Shown one piece after another: positions 1 through 7,853 of a stretch of DNA of 13,033 bases (position 1 is its first letter; each line of letters starts with the position of its first letter). Source of the DNA: Schlegelella_A sp038225015 (GTDB lineage: Bacteria > Pseudomonadota > Gammaproteobacteria > Burkholderiales > Burkholderiaceae_C); NCBI GenBank assembly GCA_038225015.1, contig JBBRFB010000097.1, positions 1 to 13,033 on the forward strand, in the 5' to 3' direction. Both the position numbers and the translations under genes were made by a program. A model generated the notes under the pieces. It did no database searches. It saw only the letters and a program-made list of their open reading frames with translations, and was not told the DNA's origin.

Positions 1-1847
1 CGCCGCTCCTCCTCGATCTCGCTCGCGCTGCCCGTGGCCATGTCGGAGGGAATGCAGCCATCGACTGCATGCAGCAGCGAGACCGCCTGCCACTCCTGAC
101 CCTTGGCGGAGTGGATCGTCGAGAGGATCAGGTAGTCCTCGTCGCGCCCGGGCGGGCCCGACTCGTCGCTCGTCGCCGCCGGCGGGTCGAGCGTGAGCTC
201 CGTGAGGAATCGCTCGCGTGACGGGTAGCCGCCCGCCAGCCGGACGAGTTGCGCGACATCGGCGGCGCGGGGCTCGGCGTTGTCGTGCAGCCGCTCGAGC
301 TGCTGGCCGTACCAGCGCTCGACGGCGGCAAGCTCGTTCGGCCAGGACGAGCCGTCGACGCGCAGGCCGGCATAGAGCGCCGCGAACTCGGCCCACGCCG
401 CCGCGGCCGCCGCCGGCGGCCGAAAACCGAGAACGGCCTGAGCAGGGTCGGGCGCCGATGCGAGCTCGGCCAGCAGCCGCTCGGCACTGCCGGCGCCGAT
501 GCCCGCCACCAGTTGCAGTGCGCGCAGGCCGGCGCGCTGCCCCCGCGGGTTCTGGGCGAAACGGAGGATGGCGAGGACGTCCTTCACGTGAGCGGCATCG
601 AGAAACTTCAGGCCGCCGTACTTGACGAACGGGATCTCGCGCCGGGCGAGCTCGAGCTCGAGCACGTTGCTGTGCTGTGACGACCGGAAGAGCACCGCCT
701 GATCGACCAGACGCAGGCCGGACTCGCGCAGCGCAAGCACACGGTCGGCGACCCAGGCGGCCTGCTCGATCTCGTCGTCGACGAAGACGAGCCAAGGCCG
801 CTCGAACGACGGGCGCTCCGACCACAGCCGCTTGGCATGCCCTTCGGCAGCGAGCGCGATGACCGCGTTGGCGGCGGCCAGCACCGGCGCCGTCGAGCGG
901 TAGTTGCGTTCGAGCGTGACGATGGCCGCCGGTGGCTCGAATCGCTGCGCAAAGTCGAGGATGTTGCGGACATCGGCAGCGCGAAACGAATAGATCGACT
1001 GGGCGTCGTCGCCGACGACGGTGAGGCCGCGCCCGTCGGGCCGCAGGGCGAACAGGATGTCGGCCTGCAGGCGGTTGGTGTCCTGGTACTCGTCGACCAG
1101 GACGTGATCGAAGCGCGCTCCGATGCGCCGGGCCAACGCCGGCTCGGCGAGGGCCTCCGCCCACCACGCCAGCAGGTCGTCGAAGTCGAGCACGTGGTGC
1201 GCCTGCTTCTCGACGACGTACGCGGCGAACAGACGCTTCAGCTCGTCGTGCCAGCCGGCGCACCAGGGAAAGGTCGATGCCAGCACGTCGACCAGGGGGG
1301 TGCCCGAGTTGACGACGCGCGAATAGATGGCCAGGCAGGTGGACTTCTGCGGGAAGCGACGGCGCCCGCCGCCGAGGCCGAGGCGCTGGCGCACGAGGTG
1401 CAGCAGGTCCTCGGAATCGGCCCGGTCGTCGACGGTGAACGAGGCGTCCAGCCCGAGCTCTGCGGCATGCGCCCGCAGCAGCCGGGCAGCGATGCCATGG
1501 AACGTTCCGCACCACGCGAGTTGCGGCGACGCCGCCGTCGGTGCCAGGCCGAGCGCCCCGTGCAGCGTGGCGCCGACCCGGCGCGCCATCTCTGCCGCGG
1601 CACGCCTCGAGAAGGTGAGCAGGAGGATCCGCGACGGGTCGCAGCCGGCCAGCACCAGCCGGGCGACGCGGGCGGCGAGCGTCAGCGTCTTTCCGGTGCC
1701 GGCGCCGGCGACGATGAGAAGCGGCGCGGCGTCGCCCGGTCGGCCGCCGTCGCACACGCCGTGCTCGACCGCCTGCCGCTGGGCATCGTTCAGGCGCGCG
1801 AACGGGTCGACGGTCGGGCAGTGGGCGGCGGTGGGAGCAGGCGGCAT
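1..1847 (-). CDS. UvrD/Rep-family (SF1A) ATP-dependent DNA helicase, C-terminus cut by the left edge
   Basis: Superfamily 1 helicase that would unwind DNA 3'-5' using ATP, probably in repair or replication restart. About 615 residues are visible and the frame is open to base 1, so no stop is seen. Motifs in order: LNDAQRQAV Q-motif near residue 20; Walker A GAGTGKT at about 48-54; motif Ia LLLTFSRRAAAEM; motif Ib region CGTFHGIAARLLR; motif II VDEYQDTN near 251-258; motif III GDDAQSIYSFR near 277-287; motif IV LERNYRST; motif V TIHSAKGQEW near 577. The visible end, SEIEEER, normally precedes the LLYVAMTRA motif VI block, so roughly 80-100 residues are missing. The GQEW and DGCIPSD wording marks the proteobacterial UvrD-like subfamily rather than housekeeping UvrD (family knowledge). 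The start is uncertain: ATG at 1847, adjacent GTG at 1850, or an in-frame ATG at 1898 with GGAG about 15 nt upstream. It is divergent from the cyclase gene. Confidence 0.93.
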   Translation of the reverse strand, partial: MPPAPTAAHCPTVDPFARLNDAQRQAVEHGVCDGGRPGDAAPLLIVAGAGTGKTLTLAARVARLVLAGCDPSRILLLTFSRRAAAEMARRVGATLHGALGLAPTAASPQLAWCGTFHGIAARLLRAHAAELGLDASFTVDDRADSEDLLHLVRQRLGLGGGRRRFPQKSTCLAIYSRVVNSGTPLVDVLASTFPWCAGWHDELKRLFAAYVVEKQAHHVLDFDDLLAWWAEALAEPALARRIGARFDHVLVDEYQDTNRLQADILFALRPDGRGLTVVGDDAQSIYSFRAADVRNILDFAQRFEPPAAIVTLERNYRSTAPVLAAANAVIALAAEGHAKRLWSERPSFERPWLVFVDDEIEQAAWVADRVLALRESGLRLVDQAVLFRSSQHSNVLELELARREIPFVKYGGLKFLDAAHVKDVLAILRFAQNPRGQRAGLRALQLVAGIGAGSAERLLAELASAPDPAQAVLGFRPPAAAAAAWAEFAALYAGLRVDGSSWPNELAAVERWYGQQLERLHDNAEPRAADVAQLVRLAGGYPSRERFLTELTLDPPAATSDESGPPGRDEDYLILSTIHSAKGQEWQAVSLLHAVDGCIPSDMATGSASEIEEER

Positions 1848-1925
1848 CACGGGTGGGCGGAGGGCGGGCGTTCCCTGCCGGAGCAACTGTAGTTCCATCC
1901 AGCGGCCGTTGCACTCCGGCAGGCA

Positions 1926-1941
1926 GGCGGCGCGCGCCGCC
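1926..1941. repeat. 16-bp perfect GC palindrome between divergent genes
   Basis: GGCGGCGCGCGCCGCC reads the same on both strands. It lies in the gap of about 130-310 bp (depending on start choices) between the divergently transcribed helicase and diguanylate cyclase genes. It could be an operator-like dyad or a hairpin in either leader. In DNA this GC-rich, short palindromes also arise by chance, and no T-tract follows it, so a rho-independent terminator is unlikely. I see no convincing -35/-10 pair in this gap. Confidence 0.3.
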
Positions 1942-2030
1942 CTTCAGTTGTGCCCGGACCCTGCCGAAAAACCCCACATGTACTCCGGTCCGACCGCGAA
2001 ACCCGCGCCCCACCGACGCTGGGCGGCGCC

Positions 2031-4457
2031 GTGACGACCGACGCCGCCGCGCTGGGCGACGAGTTCTCGGCCGGGCTGTCCCAGCCGGCGCCGTTCGCGC
2101 CGACGCAGTCGCCTTCGCTCGCCCGGGTGGCGGCGAACGGGCCGCCGGGACGCACACGCATGCTGCTGCGGGCCTCGCGCGGGCGCCAGTTCGCGGCCGA
2201 GTGGGTCGCCCTGCTCGTCGGCCTGGCGATCGCCGCCACGCTGATCGGCTACACCCTCGTCAACGCCTACCGGTCGGTGCGCGCCATTGAACGAGACCGG
2301 CTGCAGGTGCAGGCCCGCGTGATCGACGAGAACGTCGGCCAGCAGATCGGCGGCATCAATCGCGCGCTGGCGACCGTCCGCCACGACTACCTGGCAGCCG
2401 CGGGCAAGCCGGCGGCGGCGACGACGATCTCGGCGCGGCTGAAGGCGCTGAGCAACGCCATCCCGGGCGTCCGCTCGATGGCCGTCCTCGACGCCAGCGG
2501 CCACGTGGCGGCCAGCAGCGTCGACAGCCTGCTTGGCCGCGACTTCAGCGATCGCGACTATTTCCGGACACCGCGCGACAGCAGCGACAACGTCGCGCTG
2601 CACGTCGCTGCGCCCTACAAGACCTCGCTCGGCAACTACTCGGTCGTCTTCGCGCGAGGCATCGGCACGCCGGACGGCGCGTTCGCCGGCGTCGTCATCG
2701 CCGCGCTCGAACCTGAGTACTTCGAAGTACTCATGCGCTCGGTGCTCTACGCCCCCGACATGTGGGTCTCGCTCGGCCACTCCGACGGCAAGGTGTTCGT
2801 CACCATGCCGCACGACGACCGGCGGGTCGACACCGCCTGGCAACGCGACGCCGCGCTGCTGGAGCAGGCGCCGAGCCAGCGACCGGCGGCGCCGGTGGTC
2901 CTCGGCGCCGTCGGCGGCTCCGACGAGATGCGGATGACGGCGCTGCGCAACGTGTCGCCTGCCGACCTGCACCTGGACAAGCCGCTGGTGATCGGCGTCA
3001 GCCGCGCCCTGCCGGAGGTGCTGCGCCCGTGGCGTCGTCAAGCGCTCGAGTACGCGATCTTCTTCGTGCTGCTGAGCGCGACGGCCGCGATCGCTCTCTA
3101 CCGCGGGCAGTGGCGACGCAAGGCCTTCGCCCGCCTCGAGGCCCGGGCCGCGCGCGAGCGCCAGCGCAGCGCCGAGCAACTCGAGCTCGCGCTGGCGGGC
3201 GCCGATCTGGGCCTGTGGGACTGGGACCTGCGCAGCGACACCTTCATCCAGAACGAGGTCACCCGCCAGCAGCTCGGCTACGCGACCGGCGAGCTGGGCT
3301 CGCTCGGCAGCACCTGGCGCGCGCTGGTCCACCCCGACGACAGCGAGCGCAACCTGAACGCGCTCGAGGCGCACTTCCGGCGCGAGTCGCCGGCCTATGA
3401 GTGCGAGTTCCGCATCCGCCACAAGTCGGGCCACTGGGTCTGGCTGCTGAGCCGGGCGAAGGTGGTCGAGCGCGACGAGCTCGACATGCCGACCCGCATG
3501 GCCGGCACGCACATGGATCTGAGCCGCAGGAAGCGCAGCGAGGCGCAGGTCGAGCGGGCCGCCGAGATGCTGCGGCGCACCGGCGAGCTCGCCAGCATCG
3601 GCGGCTGGGAGCTCGACCTGGCAACGCTGCAGGTCGACTGGGCCGAGCAGGTCTACCGCATCCACGAGCTGCAGCCCGGCACCATGATGCGCCTCGACGA
3701 CGCGATCGCGTTCTACGATCCGGCGGCGCGGCCGGCATTGCAGTCGGCGATCGCGGCCGGCGCGCGCGACGGCACGGCCTGGGACCTGGAGCTGCCGTTC
3801 GTCACCGCCAAGGGCAACGCGCGCTGGGTCCGCGCCCAGGGCGTGGCGCAGCTCGAAAACGGCGTCCCGGTGCGCCTTCTCGGCGCCTTCCAGGACATCA
3901 CCGAGAAGAAGACGATCGCCCTCGAGCTGCACCGGCTCAACGAGCAGCTCACCAGGCTATCGACCACCGATGCGCTCACCGAGGTCGGCAACCGGCGCCT
4001 GTTCGACCAGACGCTGAGGACGGAGTGGGCCCGCGCGGCACGCCGCGCCGCGCCGCTCGCCCTGCTGATGATCGACATCGACCATTTCAAGGAATACAAC
4101 GACCACTACGGTCACCCGGCCGGCGACGCCTGCCTGCGCCAGGTGGCACGGATGATCGGCGACTCGGTGCGCCGCGGCGGCGAGCTGGTCGCGCGCTACG
4201 GCGGCGAGGAGTTCGCGCTCCTCCTGCCCGGCGCCGACCTCGCCGCCGCGCTGCAGGTGGCCGAGCGCTGCCGCGAGACGATCGCCGAGGCCAAGATCGA
4301 GCACCGCGCCTCGGCGACATCGGCCTGGCTCGGCATCAGCGTCGGCGTCGCCAGCCAGATCGCCTCGTCGAGCGTCGACTCCAGCGTGCTGGTCGACATC
4401 GCAGACGCGGCCCTCTATCGCGCCAAGCGCTGCGGCCGCGGCCGGATCGAGTTCTAG
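2031..4457 (+). CDS. Membrane-anchored dCache–PAS–PAS–GGDEF diguanylate cyclase
   Basis: Predicted to make c-di-GMP from two GTP in response to an extracytoplasmic ligand. From the GTG at 2031 it is 808 residues: TM1 at about 58-80; a periplasmic dCache/PDC-type sensor at about 82-330 (GRDFSDRDYF, then YSVVFARGI and DGAFAGVVIAAL); TM2 at about 338-357; a short helical linker; PAS_3-type PAS 1 at about 385-500 (LGLWDWDL to MAGTHMDLSRRKRSE); PAS 2 at about 503-626 (IGGWELDL to AFQDITEKK); GGDEF domain from about 643 to the end. The active site is GGEEF at 724-728, so catalysis is expected. The I-site position reads RGGE (715-718) instead of RxxD. There is no EAL domain. The start is uncertain. 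The frame is open from 1950; codons after 2031 have strongly G/C third positions, which favours 2031; ATG at 2160 (765 aa) leaves a short cytoplasmic N-terminus before TM1 and is the main alternative. Neither has a strong ribosome-binding site. Confidence 0.93.
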   Translation: MTTDAAALGDEFSAGLSQPAPFAPTQSPSLARVAANGPPGRTRMLLRASRGRQFAAEWVALLVGLAIAATLIGYTLVNAYRSVRAIERDRLQVQARVIDENVGQQIGGINRALATVRHDYLAAAGKPAAATTISARLKALSNAIPGVRSMAVLDASGHVAASSVDSLLGRDFSDRDYFRTPRDSSDNVALHVAAPYKTSLGNYSVVFARGIGTPDGAFAGVVIAALEPEYFEVLMRSVLYAPDMWVSLGHSDGKVFVTMPHDDRRVDTAWQRDAALLEQAPSQRPAAPVVLGAVGGSDEMRMTALRNVSPADLHLDKPLVIGVSRALPEVLRPWRRQALEYAIFFVLLSATAAIALYRGQWRRKAFARLEARAARERQRSAEQLELALAGADLGLWDWDLRSDTFIQNEVTRQQLGYATGELGSLGSTWRALVHPDDSERNLNALEAHFRRESPAYECEFRIRHKSGHWVWLLSRAKVVERDELDMPTRMAGTHMDLSRRKRSEAQVERAAEMLRRTGELASIGGWELDLATLQVDWAEQVYRIHELQPGTMMRLDDAIAFYDPAARPALQSAIAAGARDGTAWDLELPFVTAKGNARWVRAQGVAQLENGVPVRLLGAFQDITEKKTIALELHRLNEQLTRLSTTDALTEVGNRRLFDQTLRTEWARAARRAAPLALLMIDIDHFKEYNDHYGHPAGDACLRQVARMIGDSVRRGGELVARYGGEEFALLLPGADLAAALQVAERCRETIAEAKIEHRASATSAWLGISVGVASQIASSSVDSSVLVDIADAALYRAKRCGRGRIEF

Positions 4458-4658
4458 AACGGCGCCGGTCCCGACTTCGGAAAGGCCGGGGCTCCCGTCA
4501 CGCCCTTCGCGGGCTCGACATGCCCACGTGCTCGCGGAGAAGCCGCACAGCCACTGGCTGCGGAGCCTCAGGCGCCGGCTGCTCAGCCCGTTCGCGTTCG
4601 AAGAGATGCTCTGCCGCGGCGTCCCCGGCGTTCGGCCGGCGCGGGCCGAGGGCGACGC

Positions 4659-5015
4659 TCAGGGGGCGAGCATCAGCAGCACGCCGACGATCGCCGGCAG
4701 CGCCTGGACGAAGAAGATCTTCCGACTCACCGTCGCGGCACCGAACACGCCGGCGACGATGACGCAGCCCAGGAAGAACAGCTTCACCGGATAGCCGGCA
4801 TCGCCGAGCCACAGGCCCCAGAAGAGGCCGGCGGCGAGAAAGCCGTTGTAGAGGCCCTGGTTGGCAGCCAGCACCTTGGTCGTCGCCGCCGCCTCGGCCG
4901 TGTGCCCGAACGTGCGCCGGCCGTAGGGCTTGTCCCAGAGGAACATCTCGAGGACGAGGAAGTAGACGTGGAGCAGCGCCACAAGAGCCACGACGATTTC
5001 GGCAGCCATCTTCAT
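4659..5015 (-). CDS. DUF1304 family small integral membrane protein
   Basis: 118-residue protein of four predicted membrane helices (about 5-25, 53-71, 77-95, 100-116), matching the DUF1304 family in length and in its conserved NQGLYNGFLAAGL segment at about 52-64, preceded by FLWDKPYG. The function of the family is unknown; it is expected in the inner membrane. The start at 5015 is well supported by AAAGGA at 5022-5027, 6 nt upstream. It lies 20 nt downstream of the acyltransferase stop on the same strand, so the two are probably co-transcribed, which hints at, but does not show, a role linked to membrane lipid. The gene ends convergently with the cyclase; the 201 nt between them (4458-4658) holds nothing I can call with confidence. 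Confidence 0.9.
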   Translation of the reverse strand: MKMAAEIVVALVALLHVYFLVLEMFLWDKPYGRRTFGHTAEAAATTKVLAANQGLYNGFLAAGLFWGLWLGDAGYPVKLFFLGCVIVAGVFGAATVSRKIFFVQALPAIVGVLLMLAP

Positions 5016-5021
5016 CCAGGA

Positions 5022-5027
5022 TCCTTT
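5022..5027 (-). promoter_or_regulatory. Shine-Dalgarno site of the DUF1304 gene
   Basis: AAAGGA on the minus strand, 6 nt before the ATG at 5015. The same frame is open for hundreds of bases upstream through the acyltransferase gene, so this site is what fixes the true start and separates the 118-residue protein from a spurious 384-residue reading. Confidence 0.75.
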
Positions 5028-5035
5028 GCTCGAAC

Positions 5036-6676
5036 CTAGGCCGCAGGCCGCGCCTTGCGCGCTCGGGTGCGGCTCGCGGGCGCTGGCGTTGCAGCGGCGA
5101 CGACGCGCAGGCGTGGTGCCTTGGCAGCGCGTGTTCGGCGCGGCGCTTTCGCTGCGCCGCCGTTGCCCCGACCCCTGTTCGGCACCGCCACGACCTCGGC
5201 GAAGGGCTTCGGCGGCACGGCAGCCGCCACGAGCGCCGGGGCGGCGAGGCCGCGCAGGGTCTGCATCGCCCGCTGCACGTGCAAGCCCAGCTCGTGGACG
5301 TCGGGCACGGCGCGGCGGCAGGCGATCAGCCCGAAGCAGAGCTGGTCGACGTGGCTCTGCACGGTGATGTTGAGGGCGACGCCATGGACGACGATCGACA
5401 GCGGGTAGTAGTCGGTCATCCGCGCGCCGACCAGGTAGACCGGCACGCGCGAGCCGGGCACGTTCGAGATCGTCACGTTGGTGATGCGCAGCCAGTCGGC
5501 GATGCGCGAGCGGCCGTACAGCGACGCCAGGCCGCTCAGCAGCCAGGGCGAGCCGAGGGAGGGAAAGTCGGTGGGAATGACACCGCGGAAGGTGCCCATC
5601 TGCCGCTTCATCGCGCCGGTGCCGCGCCTGATCGCCTTCAGCCGCTCGGCCGGGTCGGCGATCTGCGTCGCCAGGTCGATCAGGGTGCCCGCGACCTGGT
5701 TGTTGGCGGTGGTGTCGCCTTCCTGGCGCAGCGAGATCGGCACCGCCGCGATCAGCGATTGCTCGGGCAGCTCGCGGCTGTCCTTCAGGTACGAGCGCAA
5801 CGCCGTGCTGCACAGCCAGAGGACGACGTCGTTGATCGAGGCACCGACCGACTTGCCGATCGCCTTGACCTCGGGCAGCGGCAACGAGACGGCGGCGAAG
5901 GCGCGCTGGTTGGTGATCGAATGGTTGAAGGGCGTCGGCGGCGCCAGCTTCCAGCGCGAGCCCGGCGCCTCGGCGCGGCGCACGGCACGTTCGTCGGCGC
6001 TTTCATGGCGGCGCGTGTTCACCGCCTCGGCGGCGGCGCCGGCGAGCGTGCGGACGAGCGTCGGCAGCAGCTTGACCGACTGCACCAGCTGCTGGAACTG
6101 GTTCTGCAGCGCCGCCGCGAGCAACTCGGCGACGCCGAGCTGGTAGGTGTTGCCGCGCCGCTCGCGCGGCGGCTTCACCGGGCGCGGCTCGGGGGTCACG
6201 TCGAACAGGCTCGTTGCCATGGCGACGCCGGCCTGGCCGTCGACCGCGGCGTGATGAACCTTGCCGTAGAAGGCGATGCGGCCATCGGCGAGGCCCTCGA
6301 TGACGTAGAACTCCCAGAGCGGGCGGCTGCGGTCGAGCAGCATCGAGTGCAGCCGGGCGGCGAGCGCCTCGAGCTGCTCCATGGTGCCGGGTCGGGGCAG
6401 CACCATCGTGCGGACGTGGTAGTCGAGGTCGATGTCGTCGTCGTGGATCCACACCGGGTTGGCGAGATCGAACGGCATCAGGGCGAGCTTCCTCGTGAAC
6501 ACCGGTGCCAGGTGCATGCGCCGCGCCACGTGCGCCTTCACCGCCTCGTAGTAGCCCCCCGCGTAGCCGGCCGGCGGCTCGAACAGGTTCAGGCTGCCGA
6601 CGTGCATCGGCATCTCGGGGCTTTCCAGGTGCAGGAAGGCGCCGTCGACGATGCTCAAGTGTTTCATCTGGGTCAT
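5036..6676 (-). CDS. Wax ester synthase / diacylglycerol O-acyltransferase (WS/DGAT)
   Basis: Predicted to transfer acyl groups from acyl-CoA to diacylglycerol (triacylglycerol) or to fatty alcohol (wax ester), building neutral storage lipid at the inner membrane or lipid-body surface. 546 residues from ATG 6676. N-terminal acyltransferase domain about 5-270, opening with LSIVDGAFLHLES and MHVGSLNLFEP; catalytic HHxxxDG as HHAAVDG at 141-147; the RPLWEFYVIEGL segment at 118-129; C-terminal WS/DGAT domain about 275-475 with the conserved ND pair in INDVVLWLCS (281-290) and NVTISNVPGSR (400-410). The bacterial family is usually about 450-500 residues; the excess is a basic Ala/Pro/Arg/Lys-rich tail from about 480. 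The start is chosen over ATG 6667 because GGAGAG lies 5 nt upstream. It is first in a unit with the DUF1304 gene and divergent from the gentisate dioxygenase. Which acceptor it prefers cannot be read from sequence. Confidence 0.94.
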   Translation of the reverse strand: MTQMKHLSIVDGAFLHLESPEMPMHVGSLNLFEPPAGYAGGYYEAVKAHVARRMHLAPVFTRKLALMPFDLANPVWIHDDDIDLDYHVRTMVLPRPGTMEQLEALAARLHSMLLDRSRPLWEFYVIEGLADGRIAFYGKVHHAAVDGQAGVAMATSLFDVTPEPRPVKPPRERRGNTYQLGVAELLAAALQNQFQQLVQSVKLLPTLVRTLAGAAAEAVNTRRHESADERAVRRAEAPGSRWKLAPPTPFNHSITNQRAFAAVSLPLPEVKAIGKSVGASINDVVLWLCSTALRSYLKDSRELPEQSLIAAVPISLRQEGDTTANNQVAGTLIDLATQIADPAERLKAIRRGTGAMKRQMGTFRGVIPTDFPSLGSPWLLSGLASLYGRSRIADWLRITNVTISNVPGSRVPVYLVGARMTDYYPLSIVVHGVALNITVQSHVDQLCFGLIACRRAVPDVHELGLHVQRAMQTLRGLAAPALVAAAVPPKPFAEVVAVPNRGRGNGGAAKAPRRTRAAKAPRLRVVAAATPAPASRTRARKARPAA

Positions 6677-6681
6677 GAGAG

Positions 6682-6687
6682 CTCTCC
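6682..6687 (-). promoter_or_regulatory. Shine-Dalgarno site of the WS/DGAT gene
   Basis: GGAGAG on the minus strand, 5 nt before ATG 6676. It favours the start giving MTQMKHLSIVDG over the internal ATG at 6667 (spacing 14 nt) and over the longer upstream open frame, which reads through the intergenic region to 6886. Confidence 0.65.
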
Positions 6688-6762
6688 GGGGTGCGGCCGG
6701 CATCGCCGGGCGCCGCCTCGTGCGCTCCTTGTACCGCGACCGGGATCGACAGGCCAGCGGGC

Positions 6763-6792
6763 TTGTCCCTGCTTCTCCACCTCCTTCACAAT
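6763..6792 (+). promoter_or_regulatory. Candidate sigma-70 promoter for the gentisate gene set (possibly leaderless)
   Basis: TTGTCC (6763-6768) resembles a -35 box (4 of 6 to TTGACA) and CACAAT (6787-6792) a -10 box (4 of 6 to TATAAT), with an 18-nt spacer. The ATG at 6799 begins 7 nt after the -10 box, about where transcription would start, and no ribosome-binding site precedes it. This would give a leaderless or near-leaderless message. The match is modest and could be chance. Confidence 0.3.
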
Positions 6793-6798
6793 GCGCGG

Positions 6799-7851
6799 AT
6801 GGACCGCTCTCCCGACGAAGCCGGCGTCGCGGCCGCGGACCGACGCGACTTCTACGCCCGCATCGACCGGCTCGGCCTGACGCCACTCTGGGAAGTGCTC
6901 GGCGCGCTCGTGCCGCCGCAGCCGACCAGTCCGGTCGCGCCGGTGATCTGGCACTACGAGACGATCCGCGAGCACGTGATGGAGGCCGGGCGACTCATCA
7001 CGGCCGAAGAAGCCGAGCGCCGCGTCCTCGTGCTCGAGAACCCGGCGCTGCGCGGCCGGTCGTGCATCACCCAGTCGCTCTACGCCGGCCTGCAGCTCAT
7101 CCTGCCCGGCGAGGTCGCGCCGGCGCACCGGCATACGCAGACCGCGCTGCGCCTCGTTCTCGATGGCGAAGGCGCGTACACGGCGGTCGACGGCGAGCGC
7201 ACGACGATGCGCTTCGGCGACTTCATCATCACGCCGTCGTGGACGTACCACGACCACGGCAACCTCGGCAGCGAGCCCGTGGTCTGGCTCGACGGGCTCG
7301 ACATCCCCCTGGTGCGCTTCCTCGATGCCGGCTTCGCCGAGAAGAGCGCGCAAAAGAGCCAGGGCCAGTCCCGCCCCGAAGGCGATGCGCTGGCCCGCTT
7401 CGGCAGCAACCTGCTGCCGCTCGACCACGAGCAGACGGCGTCCGAACCGAGCCGCGTCTTCGTCTACCCGCACGAGCGCACGCGCGCGTCGCTGCTGGCC
7501 ATCTCGGCGGGCCCCGCCGACCCGCACCACGGCTTCAAGCTGCGCCACGTCAACCCGGCCACCGGCCGCGCGCCGATGCCGACGATCGGCACCTTTGCCC
7601 AGCGCCTGCCGGCCGGCACCGAGACGCGGCCCTACCGCAGCAGCGACTCGAGCGTGCAGGTCTGCCTTGAAGGCGGCGGCCGCGCCACGGTCGGCCGCGA
7701 AACATTCGACTTCGGTCCGCGCGACATCTTCGTCGTGCCGTCGTGGCAGCCCTGGAGCCTGGCCGCGCGCAAGGACACGTTCGTCTTCAGCTTCTCCGAC
7801 CGCCCGGTGCAGCAGGTGCTCGGCCTCTGGCGCGAGGAGCGGCTGGCCTGA
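6799..7851 (+). CDS. Gentisate 1,2-dioxygenase (bicupin Fe(II) ring-cleavage enzyme)
   Basis: Predicted to open the ring of gentisate (2,5-dihydroxybenzoate) with O2 to give maleylpyruvate; cytoplasmic. 350 residues, normal for the family. The first cupin, about 95-165, carries PAHRHTQTALRLV and SWTYHDHGN. H110, H112 and H151 have the same spacing as the iron ligands I recall for the E. coli enzyme (H104, H106, H145). The second, metal-poor cupin is at about 280-335 (SVQVCLEGGGRATVG, FVVPSW). The start at 6799 is chosen because the upstream in-frame extension to 6691 gives non-family sequence lying in the divergent promoter gap; no clear ribosome-binding site precedes it. It ends 2 nt before the 3-hydroxybenzoate hydroxylase start, so the two are one transcription unit. 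Salicylate or 1-hydroxy-2-naphthoate dioxygenase are related bicupins, but the neighbour favours gentisate. Confidence 0.93.
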   Translation: MDRSPDEAGVAAADRRDFYARIDRLGLTPLWEVLGALVPPQPTSPVAPVIWHYETIREHVMEAGRLITAEEAERRVLVLENPALRGRSCITQSLYAGLQLILPGEVAPAHRHTQTALRLVLDGEGAYTAVDGERTTMRFGDFIITPSWTYHDHGNLGSEPVVWLDGLDIPLVRFLDAGFAEKSAQKSQGQSRPEGDALARFGSNLLPLDHEQTASEPSRVFVYPHERTRASLLAISAGPADPHHGFKLRHVNPATGRAPMPTIGTFAQRLPAGTETRPYRSSDSSVQVCLEGGGRATVGRETFDFGPRDIFVVPSWQPWSLAARKDTFVFSFSDRPVQQVLGLWREERLA

Positions 7852-7853
7852 AC

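Noticed and set aside
1944..3932. 662-codon open frame on the minus strand opposite the diguanylate cyclase
   Set aside because: It lies antisense to a gene with clear domains. Its Arg/Ala/Gly/Val-rich translation shows no motif, and long antisense frames are expected in DNA this GC-rich.
4458..4500. Possible terminator hairpin after the cyclase stop
   Set aside because: Only short imperfect pairings (for example CCG/CGG around 4 nt) and no T-tract; not strong enough to annotate.
4458..4658. Possible small or degraded gene in the gap between the cyclase and DUF1304 (short frames on both strands)
   Set aside because: The plus-strand reading from 4528 and the minus-strand reading ending at 4498 show no family motif or ribosome-binding site, and each runs into the DUF1304 gene in the wrong frame.
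6773..6786. AAGGAGGTG on the minus strand, a near-perfect Shine-Dalgarno sequence in the divergent gap
   Set aside because: No start codon lies at a suitable distance downstream on that strand. On the plus strand it is simply a pyrimidine-rich stretch within the candidate promoter spacer.
5279..6880. 533-codon plus-strand open frame opposite the acyltransferase gene
   Set aside because: Antisense reading of the WS/DGAT gene; His/Arg/Asp-rich without motifs.
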